Source: Colletotrichum lupini
Lineage: Eukaryota; Ascomycota; Sordariomycetes; Glomerellales; Glomerellaceae
DNA length: 64,000 nt
Direction: 5' to 3'
Assembly: GCF_023278565.1 (NCBI RefSeq)
Contig: NC_064680.1
Location: 3,472,001-3,536,000 of the forward strand
Within the stretch, counting starts at the first letter, position 1, and every line of letters starts with the position of its first letter. The notes beneath the pieces are model-generated. The model saw only the letters and a list, made by a program, of their open reading frames with translations. It ran no database searches and was not told the DNA's origin. This document shows, piece after piece, positions 48,125 to 58,028 of the stretch. A program made the translations under genes and the position numbers.

Positions 48125-49086
48125 GTTGTTTTGATTGCGAATATTTCAAGAATTGATGTGTTTTTGGGGTTCAAGAGAGTCAATTGAGTTTCAAATCTCG
48201 CAATTCGTCAAGGTACACGTATGGATAAGAGGTAGAGAGACCACAGCAATACAGCTCAGCTTTCAAAGTCGAGGAGCTTTGGGTGAATACGGTCTCTTTT
48301 ATCATCGGCGACTCCTGCTCTTCTTGGTTCCTTCTGGAAAGTCCCTATCAAGCCAAATGGACACGTCTGAACGACTCGTTCCAAGACACCGAACGCCATC
48401 CCAACGCCGGCGGGCAAGAGTCTCGTAGAGCCCTCCAACACCTTCGAAACTCGGCATCTCCATCGGCGCCTCTTACCGGATACGGTAATCAATTACTGTC
48501 GTCCCCAGATTTAGATCGCCTCCCCAAAGTTGGCGGCAACTTTGTGGGGGAAGAGGGCTTGAGGGTGCGGGGTAGTTTGAACACATAAGACCGGTTGGTC
48601 CTATTTTCTATGAAGAGTTACACCGCATGTTTTTGGGTATTTGTCTTTTGTACTCTCCGAAGACCGAGGGCGCTTAATGCACGTTCATCTTTGTGGACTT
48701 GAGTTGTCTGTTTGCGCCGGCCACGTTTCACGGGACCAGACGGATGCATCGGCGAAGCCAAGTTTCTCCACACGTCTGAGATTACTTCTTCCAGCAAGCG
48801 TCGCCGATGCTCCGCTTCTTTCTTTCCATCCTCCTACTCTCTGTCCGCCTATCTTGGCCCCCGCCGACGATTTCGACTCCCCACACCTCCTGAACCACGG
48901 ACCGCAAACCAGGCGAGACTTGCCCTTCCGAGTTCGAAGAGGAAAACGACATAATATCCCCATCCCACCGGCCGGCGACAACAAGCAGGTGTCACTTTGT
49001 CAGATCAATTTTGGAGGGCCAGCAAGCTGTATCCGTAGCCGTGGTCAATCTGCGTCAGCAGTGCCCCGCGCTCATCCCCGCGGGAG
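48125..49086. promoter_or_regulatory. Shared divergent promoter of oxidoreductase 2 and the Zn2Cys6 regulator
   Basis: 962 bp between divergent start codons. No TATA box stands out on either side. The part near the regulator is pyrimidine-rich. CGG-type half-sites expected for a Zn2Cys6 factor are present, but none forms an obvious strong inverted pair by eye. No gene is supported inside. Confidence 0.5.
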
Positions 49087-51548
49087 ATGCCAAGCGCCAC
49101 GAAGCCATGTGCAAGATGCAAAGGTATGTGCCCGGGCGCGCGCGTGCGCGTGTCTCCATACCCTCGTGACCTTGTTCAGGGTTCCACTGGTCTGACGTCA
49201 ACTTATCTGGGGTAAAACAGAGCGACATGAGAAGTGTAAGTTGCGTAGAGTTTTATTATCTGAAGCAGTGTTGCCGGGGTTGAGACTGGGGTTGTGATTC
49301 TTAGTCGGAAATGATCACAGTTCGCAACCTTTGGCAACTCATCTGAAGTCTATCTGGGTATCTGACAATGATTCGATACTTTAGGCGATGACCAGCAACC
49401 CCGTTGTAGTAGATGCGAGAAGCGCAACGTCGAGTGCTTCCGCCCTGAGCGACGACCTTCCTTCCGCCAGGGTTCTACTGCCAACTATGACGGGGCCTTC
49501 TCCCGGGAGCAGCGCTGGGTGAACAGTCGGCCTCGAGCTTGTAAGTCTTAGCTACCTAGAAGAGAGTTACCCTGGGGCGATGCCATCGATCTCGACATTC
49601 TGACTGGCGTATAAGTCCGGTTCGACAGTCGAGCCCCGAACAGCACTCCTACGCTGACTCAGGAGAAGGACAGCAGCAACGACTCTCCTGCCAGTCATGA
49701 GCCATCATTGCCAGATACTCGGGTTGCTGCGAGTGCCATCTTACACGAAACTAGTCGAAATCTTTCCGAGGCACCGGTGCTCGTGAACCATGATAGGGGG
49801 GTCGAAGACACTCTACCACCAATACCGACGCCTACTAAACGTCGAAGAACCGAGCCTGCGCCGCAAGATGGTGGACACTTTTTTCCTGCTTCGCCAGCTG
49901 GGTCAGGAGCATCAGGGGCCTCTCCCTGGTCAAACACAGCTTTGTCAACTGGGAGAGTGCGATTGAGAGAAGACGATATATCAATTCACAGTCCTCATGC
50001 CGTACCTCAAAGCGTCGACCACTTTTCTCCTTCCGCCGGAAGTTACCACACCACGACCCAAGACCATGATCTCGTGGGGAATATACCAAATGCTCCACTA
50101 CCCGAGGGCATCCAAGAAGCTTGCCTACTGCGGTACTTCGTAGAAGAGCTATCTCAATGGGTTACGTGCCACACAGTTGCAACGGTACCTAAGAAAGTAC
50201 AATCGTTAACCTTTTCTCGCGTGTAGTTCGACCTCTGCGACGAAGAGAGGCACTTCCAGCTCGTCGTTGTGAGACGCGCACGCTCGTGCCAACCCCTCCG
50301 CGACGCCATATTCGCCGTCGCGGCGCGCCATTTATGTCGACATCCCAAATTCCGATCAGAGCCAGGGGGTGGCGGTGTCGTCGTCTACCAGCGCCACCTT
50401 CTCCCTGACCTCACGCCGCAGAGTGCCTTCGAGTATATGCTCCGCTGCATACCCGCACTGCACGAGGTCTCAAGCACGCAGGACGAGGAATACCGCGAGA
50501 ATCTGGCCGCCGCAGCGCTCATTCTTCGCCAGTTTGAGGAGATGGATCCCGAAGAATCCCAAAGCGCGCCGAGTTCAGATTTTGGGACCGCGAACGGGGA
50601 CGGGAATGGGACAAGTTATGGCAGTGCGAATAGCAATGTCAACTTTATCGATATCACAAAGGCAATTTTGAGGGCCGCTCCGTCATCGCGATGGTCTGGA
50701 CTTTTGAGCGCCGTGTACTGGGTGGCGGTGAGGCAGGAGATTTACTTTGCACTCACGCTGGGGCGATCGCCCCAGATCACGGCAAGGCCGGACCAGGGCC
50801 GTGAAGTGTCGTTTGCTAATCGGTTGATATGGTTTATGTCGGAGGTGGCCAAGTGGAAGATGGGAGACAGGATCGAAGGGGAGTGGGGTAAGTCTTTCAC
50901 TTGTGCTTTTCTGAGAGACCGCAAAACGTCTGGGGCCGAGCTTTACTCCATTACGATGACTGACGTATACCGTCCAGAGAGACTGAGGGTTGAAGAGAGC
51001 ATCCTTGCAGTCGAATGTACGCGGCAGTTTATACCCATAATGCAGAGGCCAGCAGACAGGTCTCAAGGCGAAATATTTCCCTTGGTATGGTACGGTTCCG
51101 ATGTGGAAGTTACTGCGCTACAGCATTTTATCTTGGCAAGGATGATTCTCCTAGCCGAAGATCCTAGTCTACAGTATGCAAACGCTTCCCTGCCTCTCAA
51201 AATAGATAGCTACTTTACACTACGCTTCTATGAATCCTTCATGCTTTTTGAGGATTATGCTGACAACTTTGGGCTTCCAGTGGACAAGTCTCCAACCGGC
51301 GAGCACATCGAGAGGCCGAACATCAAGTCCGAGAAATGACATTAGAGCTATGTGGTCTAGCTATGCATCATCTAAGAGCACCGCCAAACTTGACCACTGC
51401 AGGGATAGGGATCATGTTATACGGGGACTATTTCAACGACCAGTGGGAGAGAGCGGCATTGGTTGGAGTGCTGGAAGAGTGGAAGAGCCACCACGCTTGG
51501 CCTGTGAGAAAGGGGTACCAAGCACTCGGTGTGGACTACGTCCCATGA
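49087..51548 (+). CDS. Zn2Cys6 (Gal4-type) transcription factor
   Basis: Seven exons: 49087-49123, 49221-49235, 49385-49540, 49616-50160, 50227-50887, 50978-51173 and 51281-51548; 625 residues in frame. The zinc cluster is C8-x2-C11-x6-C18-x6-C25-x2-C28-x6-C35, assembled across three exons, one of them a 15-nt micro-exon. There is a Pro/Ser/Thr linker with KRRR near residue 120. The C-terminal two thirds resembles the fungal-specific TF regulatory domain: EELSQWFDLCDEERHF; ALQHFILARM; then REMTLELCGLAMHH and HAWP at the end. The single-frame stop at 51339 lies just after the last intron's unspliced reading, and splicing 51174-51280 restores the family C-terminus. The start is the only in-frame ATG after a stop at 49036. 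Divergent from oxidoreductase 2 and near the transporter, so probably the cluster's nuclear regulator. Confidence 0.9.
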
Positions 51549-52944
51549 ATGTTACAATGGGGAAACCTCTGCACGTATATCGTACACAGGGACAGCGACT
51601 GTATCTGTCGAGTGACTCTATGATACCTGTGTCGAATGAGTGAACGATAAGCTGGATTCGGCGTTCTACTTGTCTCATAGGTAGTGTAGCTGCATGAAAG
51701 CATCTATTCCAAGGTTGACATTTGCGTTGGATTGGTACTTCCGCGCCATTGACATCAAAATACAGGCGAGACTTTTCTAGCTGCTGGGAACGACATCGAC
51801 AGTCCTCATTAATCAGACAGAATTCGAAAGTCGAGTGAGTCATGGCCCGGGCTTTCAATGTCAGTGATCTTCACCTAGCGCATTCGTCAAGTTGCGGATC
51901 AAGCCAAGACAATAGTTTGAGGGCAACAAAGACTGGAAACATCGATTATTCGACCGGGTAAGCCCGAAAGATCCGCAATGCGCTGTTAGATCCAACATCA
52001 CTTAAGGTACATAAGGTATGCGACTTCCACAGGGATGTTGACGATCGATGTGTTGACGATGTTTGGTGCCTGACGGAAGGAAAACTGCCAGAAACCAACT
52101 GCACTGCGTTGTCCCGATACCTCGGCTCAACAGTCTCGTTACCCCGGTCCGGACCGACCTACTCCTGTGGTGTGACGGGCATCGCATGATCCCAAGGGCG
52201 GCATCGTGAGGTTACGCCATTTGCGGGTCTGATTGCCAATTGGGCCCAAAGAGACACGTTTAAACGAATTTCTACCAAATCCTTCACAAAACCTTAGGCC
52301 TTGGAAGTTGCAGTTCAAGAACCCAAACTGTCAGTTGCACGTGTACTCCATACTTGTGAAGTCTTTCAATTTTGCTGATCCCCGGCCGGATCCGAAGAAC
52401 AGTCAACCTCATTGGCGCGCGTCTTTAAGCTTCGGCAATCACCCATAAACATGGCTGGGATATCCCCACACAAATCCCCAGATCTCAACGGCAATGAACT
52501 AAGACGCGGGGAATGTGACACTGCCCTCGGCGAGCTTTTGACCGATGTGACGGCCTTTCTATGAGGTCACATTGCTGTCTGCGAAAACAAAACACACCAT
52601 ACGCGCCAATGATCACGGTGTCGGACCTGCATGTGCTGTCAGCTAACCCCAACACGGCCAACCTACCGTCTTGGGGGTGGATTACCATCACTCGTTTACG
52701 AGTCACGAAATCAAGGAAAGCTTTCCTCCGAGCTTGCGAAGCTATTGATGATGATCAGGTTGACATTGTCTTGGCGTTGACATCGTATCCCCTCACTCGA
52801 AGCTCAATGTGGGCGGCGTATATAACATACCCCGCTGCTCGAGCAATGCCGTCTCTCGTCCTCCTCCAAGGCACCTGACTCTCTCGCCGTCGGCCTCGTC
52901 ATCTCTCAAATTTTCCACGAGATTAGTGTTCGGAAAAACACATC
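51549..52944. other. Intergenic region with the GH93 promoter
   Basis: 1.4 kb with no recognisable gene; short frames only. The right end carries the GH93 TATA box at 52819-52825. Confidence 0.5.
52819..52825 (+). promoter_or_regulatory. TATA box of the GH93 gene
   Basis: TATATAA within GCGGCGTATATAACATACC, 120 bp upstream of the start codon, followed by a pyrimidine-rich leader. Confidence 0.65.
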
Positions 52945-54171
52945 ATGAAGTTCCTCGGAGCCGCCGTTGCTGGTATTGCCAGTCTGCTCTCCTACCAGGC
53001 TGTCGCGAGCCCCGTCCCAACCCCAGTCGAGGCCCGTCAAGCTACCGGAACCATCTCGAACAATGTCATCTTCTCCCCGCCGTCAAACGCTGGCTGGGTT
53101 GACCCCCGCGTCCTGTACGCTCGCACCATCCAGCTGGACTCGGGCGACCTGATCGCCACCTGGGAGAACTACTCCCCCGAGCCTCCCATCGTCTATTTCC
53201 CCGTCTACCGCTCTCAAGACGGCGGAGCCACCTGGGCTGAGATCGGCCGTGTTCAGGACACCGTCAATGGCTGGGGTCTGCGCTACCAGCCCTTCCTCTA
53301 CGAGCTTCCGGAGGCGTTCGCTGGTTATCCCGCCGGCACTATCTTGCTCGCTGGTAACAGCATCCCGACGGATCTGAGCTTGACCAAGATCGATGTCTAC
53401 GTCAGCACTGATGGCGGTGCCAACTGGGAGTTCCTCAGCAGTGTTGCCAGCGGAGGCGAGGCCCTGCCCAACAACGGCCTGACCCCCGTCTGGGAGCCTC
53501 ACTTCTTGTAAGTCTGAGTCTAGCTTCACGAAACGTTCATCTTAGGGTAATTGCTAACCACTTCCTCCTCACGCAGGCTCCACAACGGCGAGCTCATCAT
53601 CTACTACGCCGACCAGCGCGACACGAAGTACGGCCAGAAGCTGTCCCACCAGACCACCACCGACCTCAAGACCTGGAGCGCCATCGTCGACGATGTCCAC
53701 GATGACAACGCCTACGAGGCACGCCCTGGCATGCCCGTCATCGCTAAGCTGCCCAACGACGACTTCATCTTCGCCTACGAGGTCTGCGGCACCGATGGCT
53801 GCCGCGTACACTACCGCCTCACGGCCGACCCGCTCAACATCCTCGCCGCCCCCAGCATCTCGCTTATCTCCACCTCCGGCACCCGCCCCGTTAGCTCCCC
53901 CTACGTTGTCTGGTCCCCTGTCGGTGGCGTCAACGGTACCATCGTGCTTAGCGGCGGCAGCCAATCGAACATCTTCGTCAACCGGGCTCTGGGTGATGCT
54001 AGCGCTTGGGTCGAGTATGCTGTTCCTCAACCCAATGCTTACTCTCGTGCTCTGGCGGTGCTTGATGATGGTAGCAAGTTGGCTATTATTGGCGGTGGAA
54101 GATTGCCTCCTAGCAGCACCAACCAGGTTAGCATTAGTGTTGTTGATCTCAATGCATTGCTTGGATTGTAG
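52945..54171 (+). CDS. Secreted GH93 exo-arabinanase-type sialidase-fold hydrolase
   Basis: Characterised GH93 enzymes release arabinobiose from linear alpha-1,5-arabinan in pectin side chains. Exons 52945-53507 and 53577-54171 (69-nt intron, GTAAGT..GCAG); 385 residues, the usual size. Signal peptide MKFLGAAVAGIASLLSYQAVA, then the family block VDPRVLYARTIQLDSGDLIATWENY. Six-bladed propeller Asp-box-like turns are visible (SQDGGATW, STDGGANW). The two candidate catalytic Glu are E184 (WEPHF) and E256 (AYEVCG), 72 residues apart, the same spacing as in Fusarium Arb93A (E170/E242). Codon use is strongly GC3-biased, suggesting good expression. It lies 1.4 kb from the Zn2Cys6 regulator and completes a polymer cleavage-uptake-oxidation set. 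Annotation as 'BNR/sialidase' would be the generic alternative. Confidence 0.92.
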
Positions 54172-55606
54172 ACATATGTAGCCAAAGGAATGTGACAGTA
54201 ATTCGAGAGACTTAAGATTGAAGATTGAAGATACAGATTAACAATAGCCATATCAACGCGCACAGCTTCCTACTCTCTGGGGATAGCTTCGATTACAGCC
54301 ACACGTGCGGTCATCAGCTATGCACAAAGTCCTTGTTCCGTACCAAATTCATGTAGCACAATATTGAATGATCATACCAATGAGTGAGGCCATGGTCATA
54401 GCACGTCCGACATTGCCCAGTGGCGCAGTTATCGCATGCGATAGACGCTAACCTCTCCCATTCAGGGCTGCATCAGGTGTCGATTTCCGCCCGGGATGTG
54501 AAGCGGGCAAACACAAGTGCGCAACCAAGAAGTACATACTAAGGTAGCACACAACCAGCTACTGTTCGCATAACTCCAGAGTTGGATGGCCCCCAACAGT
54601 CCTCACGACGTTGCTTGCCGTACAGTTCCACCAGACACCAACGCCCTGATGGAATTTTACAACTCTTGGAGCATTATATAGCCAAGGTAGACTTCATGGA
54701 AGTTCAATACTAGTCTTTGATGGGCCAGGTTTTCCACTCTTAGAGAAGAGACATTAGCCCTCGGTGCTTGATAAAAAGGCCGGGTTGCGTGTTAGATGTC
54801 TGAATGAGGCATCGGTGCAGTGAGAAAATTGGTTGCCTCGTCGTCTCAGTGCATGGTTGTTTCAAGAGTTCCGGGGTGTGTAAGGAGGCTAATGGCCTGA
54901 CTTCAAGATATGAATTTTCGTAAGGTAGTGAAAGAAAACAAAAACCGTAGGAGGGTTTAAGAAGGATTTGAATGATTATTACAAAAGGTTGATGTTCCTT
55001 AAGGTCTATTTTCATCACAACAACTAATGAGACTACCTTGGCTAAAGAAGTGGCTATATATCAGTAGTTGCTGCTAATTGGACTCATCATTGTTCTCCAT
55101 AGGAGATGTTGTGTAGAATTACATGGCTACCAATGGCTATCATGTTTGGCCGGAGAAACTGGAAACAAGACTTAATCGAGACTTCGAAGAACTTCGATAT
55201 AAGAAAAGCGATGAGATCTAAAGCAGCGAAGTGCGAGGCATGATAATATGCACTTCGAGAAACAAAAGCGTCATATAGTTGCTGTCTTGAATTTGAAATG
55301 CGTTCTCCAATATAACTACTTCGATGATGGGATACGCTGGCAAGGCAACGTGGCGCATGAAATACTGCCTCTCTAAGGATTTGCGCTCCATCTTAGTGCA
55401 GGAGGGTGTGTCACCCTCATCGGAACCGGGTGGTCAGCCTGCATCACATATGCGAGGCCGGCTGGCCTGCCTTCTGATAAATAAGTGCTTGGCCCAGACG
55501 CAGCGCTCTTTTGCGGCAAGCAACGTGACACTGAATATCCCCTTTAGCTCCATCCCGACACCCGCCCCAAACTGGCCTTTGGAAGGCATTTCACACGGCT
55601 GACAAC
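54172..55606. other. Intergenic region
   Basis: 1.4 kb with no recognisable gene and no RIP signature. The left part is the GH93 3' flank. The right part is the presumed promoter of the membrane-protein gene; no TATA box was identified. Confidence 0.5.
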
Positions 55607-56506
55607 ATGACCTGCGAAAGCGGTTTCGAAGGAAATAGCGACATCTATGGCTTGGGCGTAAGGATCGGCGTTTACCTCCAATGGTGTACATCGATACTGG
55701 CTCAGAATTTCTATGAGCCTGCTGTCGAAGGGATGCAGGACGCCAACAGCACGTACCAGCTGGCCATGACATGCGGCTTCATGTTCATTACCAGTAGACC
55801 GAGCGAGGGGCTCAAAACAATTGAAGGTTACATTGCCCTGCTTTTTTGTTTTGCTGGTGCCTGCATTTCCTCCTTGCAGAATCGATCGGCCTTCTCCACC
55901 GTCCTGTCGAAAAATGGTGTCGGAGAACCTCCACGACGTCGTGTTCGAACCGCAGGCGATATGCTTCTCAACGCTATCATTTCTTCATACGGCATATGGT
56001 TTTTGTTCATCGGCATTGGGAAGCTCGAGCGCACCGTATGCCAGGAAAGGGCGTTCTTCTTCACGTCTGTGGCTTTATTTGGGTGGTTTCGGTTCTTCCT
56101 CAGCGCAGGCTTCATCTTGGGTCTTCTAGTGTCAACACTCTTGCTAGTCGCCCAGGCGATAATACTCATAAGCTGGGTTTCCAATAGTCTCGACAACAAC
56201 ATCAACATGAATCAACGTATCTTTGGCGGCGTGAACGACCCAACGCCTAATTCGACTCGCCAGAATCAGCGGGTAGATGTTACTATCTCTACAGGGCAGC
56301 TTTTTGGAAGCATGCTTGCGCTTGGACTGTTTATTGCGGCGGTGGAAGAGACTTTGGATTGGAACAACATTTCGGGTGTTCACCAGTGTGCTGATTTCAG
56401 CCAACTGTTTCCGCTGATGATAGGAGCCACAAACTTCGCTCGCGTCGCGGCACAGTTTCTCCTGGATCATGGGAAAGGAAAAATTGCATTGAAGTGGGCA
56501 AAATAA
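55607..56506 (+). CDS. Uncharacterised fungal multi-pass membrane protein
   Basis: A single exon of 299 residues. The N-terminus CESGFEGNSDIYGLGVRIGVYLQW recurs at the start of a group of uncharacterised filamentous-fungal membrane proteins; I know no assigned function. Hydrophobic segments lie at about residues 13-33, 72-90, 116-138, 149-192 (long enough for two passes), 231-250 and 268-285, so 6-7 membrane passes are likely. A loop near residues 195-228 is Asn/Gln-rich. No transporter, receptor or enzyme motif is visible. It ends 155 nt from the convergent aldo/keto reductase-like gene, with no clear link to the sugar cluster. Confidence 0.8.
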   Translation: MTCESGFEGNSDIYGLGVRIGVYLQWCTSILAQNFYEPAVEGMQDANSTYQLAMTCGFMFITSRPSEGLKTIEGYIALLFCFAGACISSLQNRSAFSTVLSKNGVGEPPRRRVRTAGDMLLNAIISSYGIWFLFIGIGKLERTVCQERAFFFTSVALFGWFRFFLSAGFILGLLVSTLLLVAQAIILISWVSNSLDNNINMNQRIFGGVNDPTPNSTRQNQRVDVTISTGQLFGSMLALGLFIAAVEETLDWNNISGVHQCADFSQLFPLMIGATNFARVAAQFLLDHGKGKIALKWAK

Positions 56507-56661
56507 AGGTTCAGTGGTTGACAGAACAAGACCGTCAAAATTGACCGGCATGACTACGAACAATATCATGGAGCATTTGAAGCTGATGCCGGTGCGCTGT
56601 ACGCGAAGTGCGTGAAAAAGTCTTGCGGTTCAGTCCTCTCTTCTGGTCAGATCTTCGGCCG

Positions 56662-57570
56662 TCATTTCCACCCGATAAGCTCAAGAAGTATTCCATTCTT
56701 ATCTGCACTCCGGTTGTCTGCTTGTTCAACAGCGGCGAGGTTTCCAGCCATGTGATCCTTGTCGGTAGTGCCATCGAGAACACAGATATTCCAGCCGGAT
56801 GCTGTTGTTTCTTCGACCATCTGCTGTAGTAGAGCTTCGTGGGCGCTGATGTGCTTTCTCTGGGCCCTGTACTGCACCGGCAGGCTGTCCAACAGCCATG
56901 AATTGCTAGCGTCAAAGATGCCAAATAATTGATAGACAATGCCTTCCTCCTTGCAGATGACGGCCACATCATGATCGTATCCTGTCTCTTTGCGAAACCA
57001 GTTCTGCACAAATGCTGGTTTTATACGCGAGTTCTTGAGTACTGAGCGCAGTTTTTGCGGCTTGACGTTCGAAAGGCCGAGATATCGGATGCCCCCACGG
57101 TCCACAACTTGCTCCAGAGCGGGCCAGATTTCCATGATTGTTCTAGTGGGGGTCCTCGAGGCGTTGACGAAGTAACAGTCAATGCTATCTACTTTCAGTC
57201 GAGTCGAGCTTCCCATGACACTTTCCAAAGCGAGGATAGCAGGTGCCTCAGTGTTTGGCTGCTCCTGGCCTGTACTCCTCAGATGAGCAGACTTCGGGGT
57301 TGGAATGTACTTTGATTGAAGGAAAAGATCACCTCGTCCGACCGAATCTTGCTCATTTGTCTGTGCAAGAAGGAAAGCCGATGTGGCCTGACCATCAAGT
57401 GTCTCGTCATGATGTATAGTGCCAGCTGCAGTATCGATGCCTCGATATCCCACGCTGAGTGCGGTCCCAATATCAGGACATGGTTTGTGTCGTCTTCTTG
57501 CCGTACCATACAATATTTGCGGTAACGGGTTTCCGTTGATTAAGGTCGGAGACATAGGAACTTGATGCAA
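56662..57570 (-). CDS. Aldo/keto reductase-like protein with substituted catalytic residues
   Basis: A single exon of 302 residues, near family length, with an intact frame. TIM-barrel AKR landmarks: GYRGIDTAA (D46), LFLQSKYIPTP (K87), RYLGLSNVKPQKL, KPAFVQNWF and LDGTTDKDHM. Active AKRs use Asp-Tyr-Lys-His. Here the Tyr position (fungal relatives read IDTA..PKHY.E) is His54, and the His at the end of strand 4 (D-S-x-x-x-H) is Asn136. Asp and Lys remain. Reductase activity by the usual mechanism is therefore doubtful; it may be a pseudo-enzyme or a diverged member. The region after K87 (residues 90-110) is unusually Gln/Ser/Thr-rich. No frameshift or stop is present. Confidence 0.85.
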   Translation of the reverse strand: MHQVPMSPTLINGNPLPQILYGTARRRHKPCPDIGTALSVGYRGIDTAAGTIHHDETLDGQATSAFLLAQTNEQDSVGRGDLFLQSKYIPTPKSAHLRSTGQEQPNTEAPAILALESVMGSSTRLKVDSIDCYFVNASRTPTRTIMEIWPALEQVVDRGGIRYLGLSNVKPQKLRSVLKNSRIKPAFVQNWFRKETGYDHDVAVICKEEGIVYQLFGIFDASNSWLLDSLPVQYRAQRKHISAHEALLQQMVEETTASGWNICVLDGTTDKDHMAGNLAAVEQADNRSADKNGILLELIGWK

Positions 57571-58028
57571 ATGTTGGAATACTTCAATGTGAGTGGATCG
57601 TTTGTCGGATCCCTTAAAACGCTTTTGTACGTATCCACCGGGCCCGGATGGAGTGCCGTCAGTTAAAGATTGAACAAAATACGCAGCTGGTACAGAGGAG
57701 GGGCTCGGGTGTATTTTTCAAGGTCATATACATAGACAATGCCAACAAGAAACCCCTTGTGCTTAGCCTTGTACGGCGCACCAAGGCCCCCTGTAGCAGA
57801 ACTGGGCGTTGGTTCAGTGCTGTGGTACCGGTACGTGTGAGTGACATGGGTCTACTGCTCACTCCTTGCTTACCCACCCCCTCCATCATGTAGAGTCAAC
57901 ATTTATGTCACTCACTTTGCATGAAATATTTGATTTAAGGGTGGGTGGACTAGGGTGACAGACGTTGTTGGGTCTTCAATATGATAACAGGAAACCTGGC
58001 TTTCCGCATCCATGGAAGGAAATAGAAA
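57571..58028. other. Short intergenic region
   Basis: 458 bp between two same-strand genes: promoter of the AKR-like gene and 3' flank of the CDC123-like gene. No gene recognised. Confidence 0.5.

Noticed and set aside
51174..51339. Reading the regulator straight through to the stop at 51339
   Set aside because: That C-terminus does not resemble the family. Removing 51174-51280 (GTATGC..TCCAG) joins the frame to a family-typical ending and keeps the whole model divisible by three.
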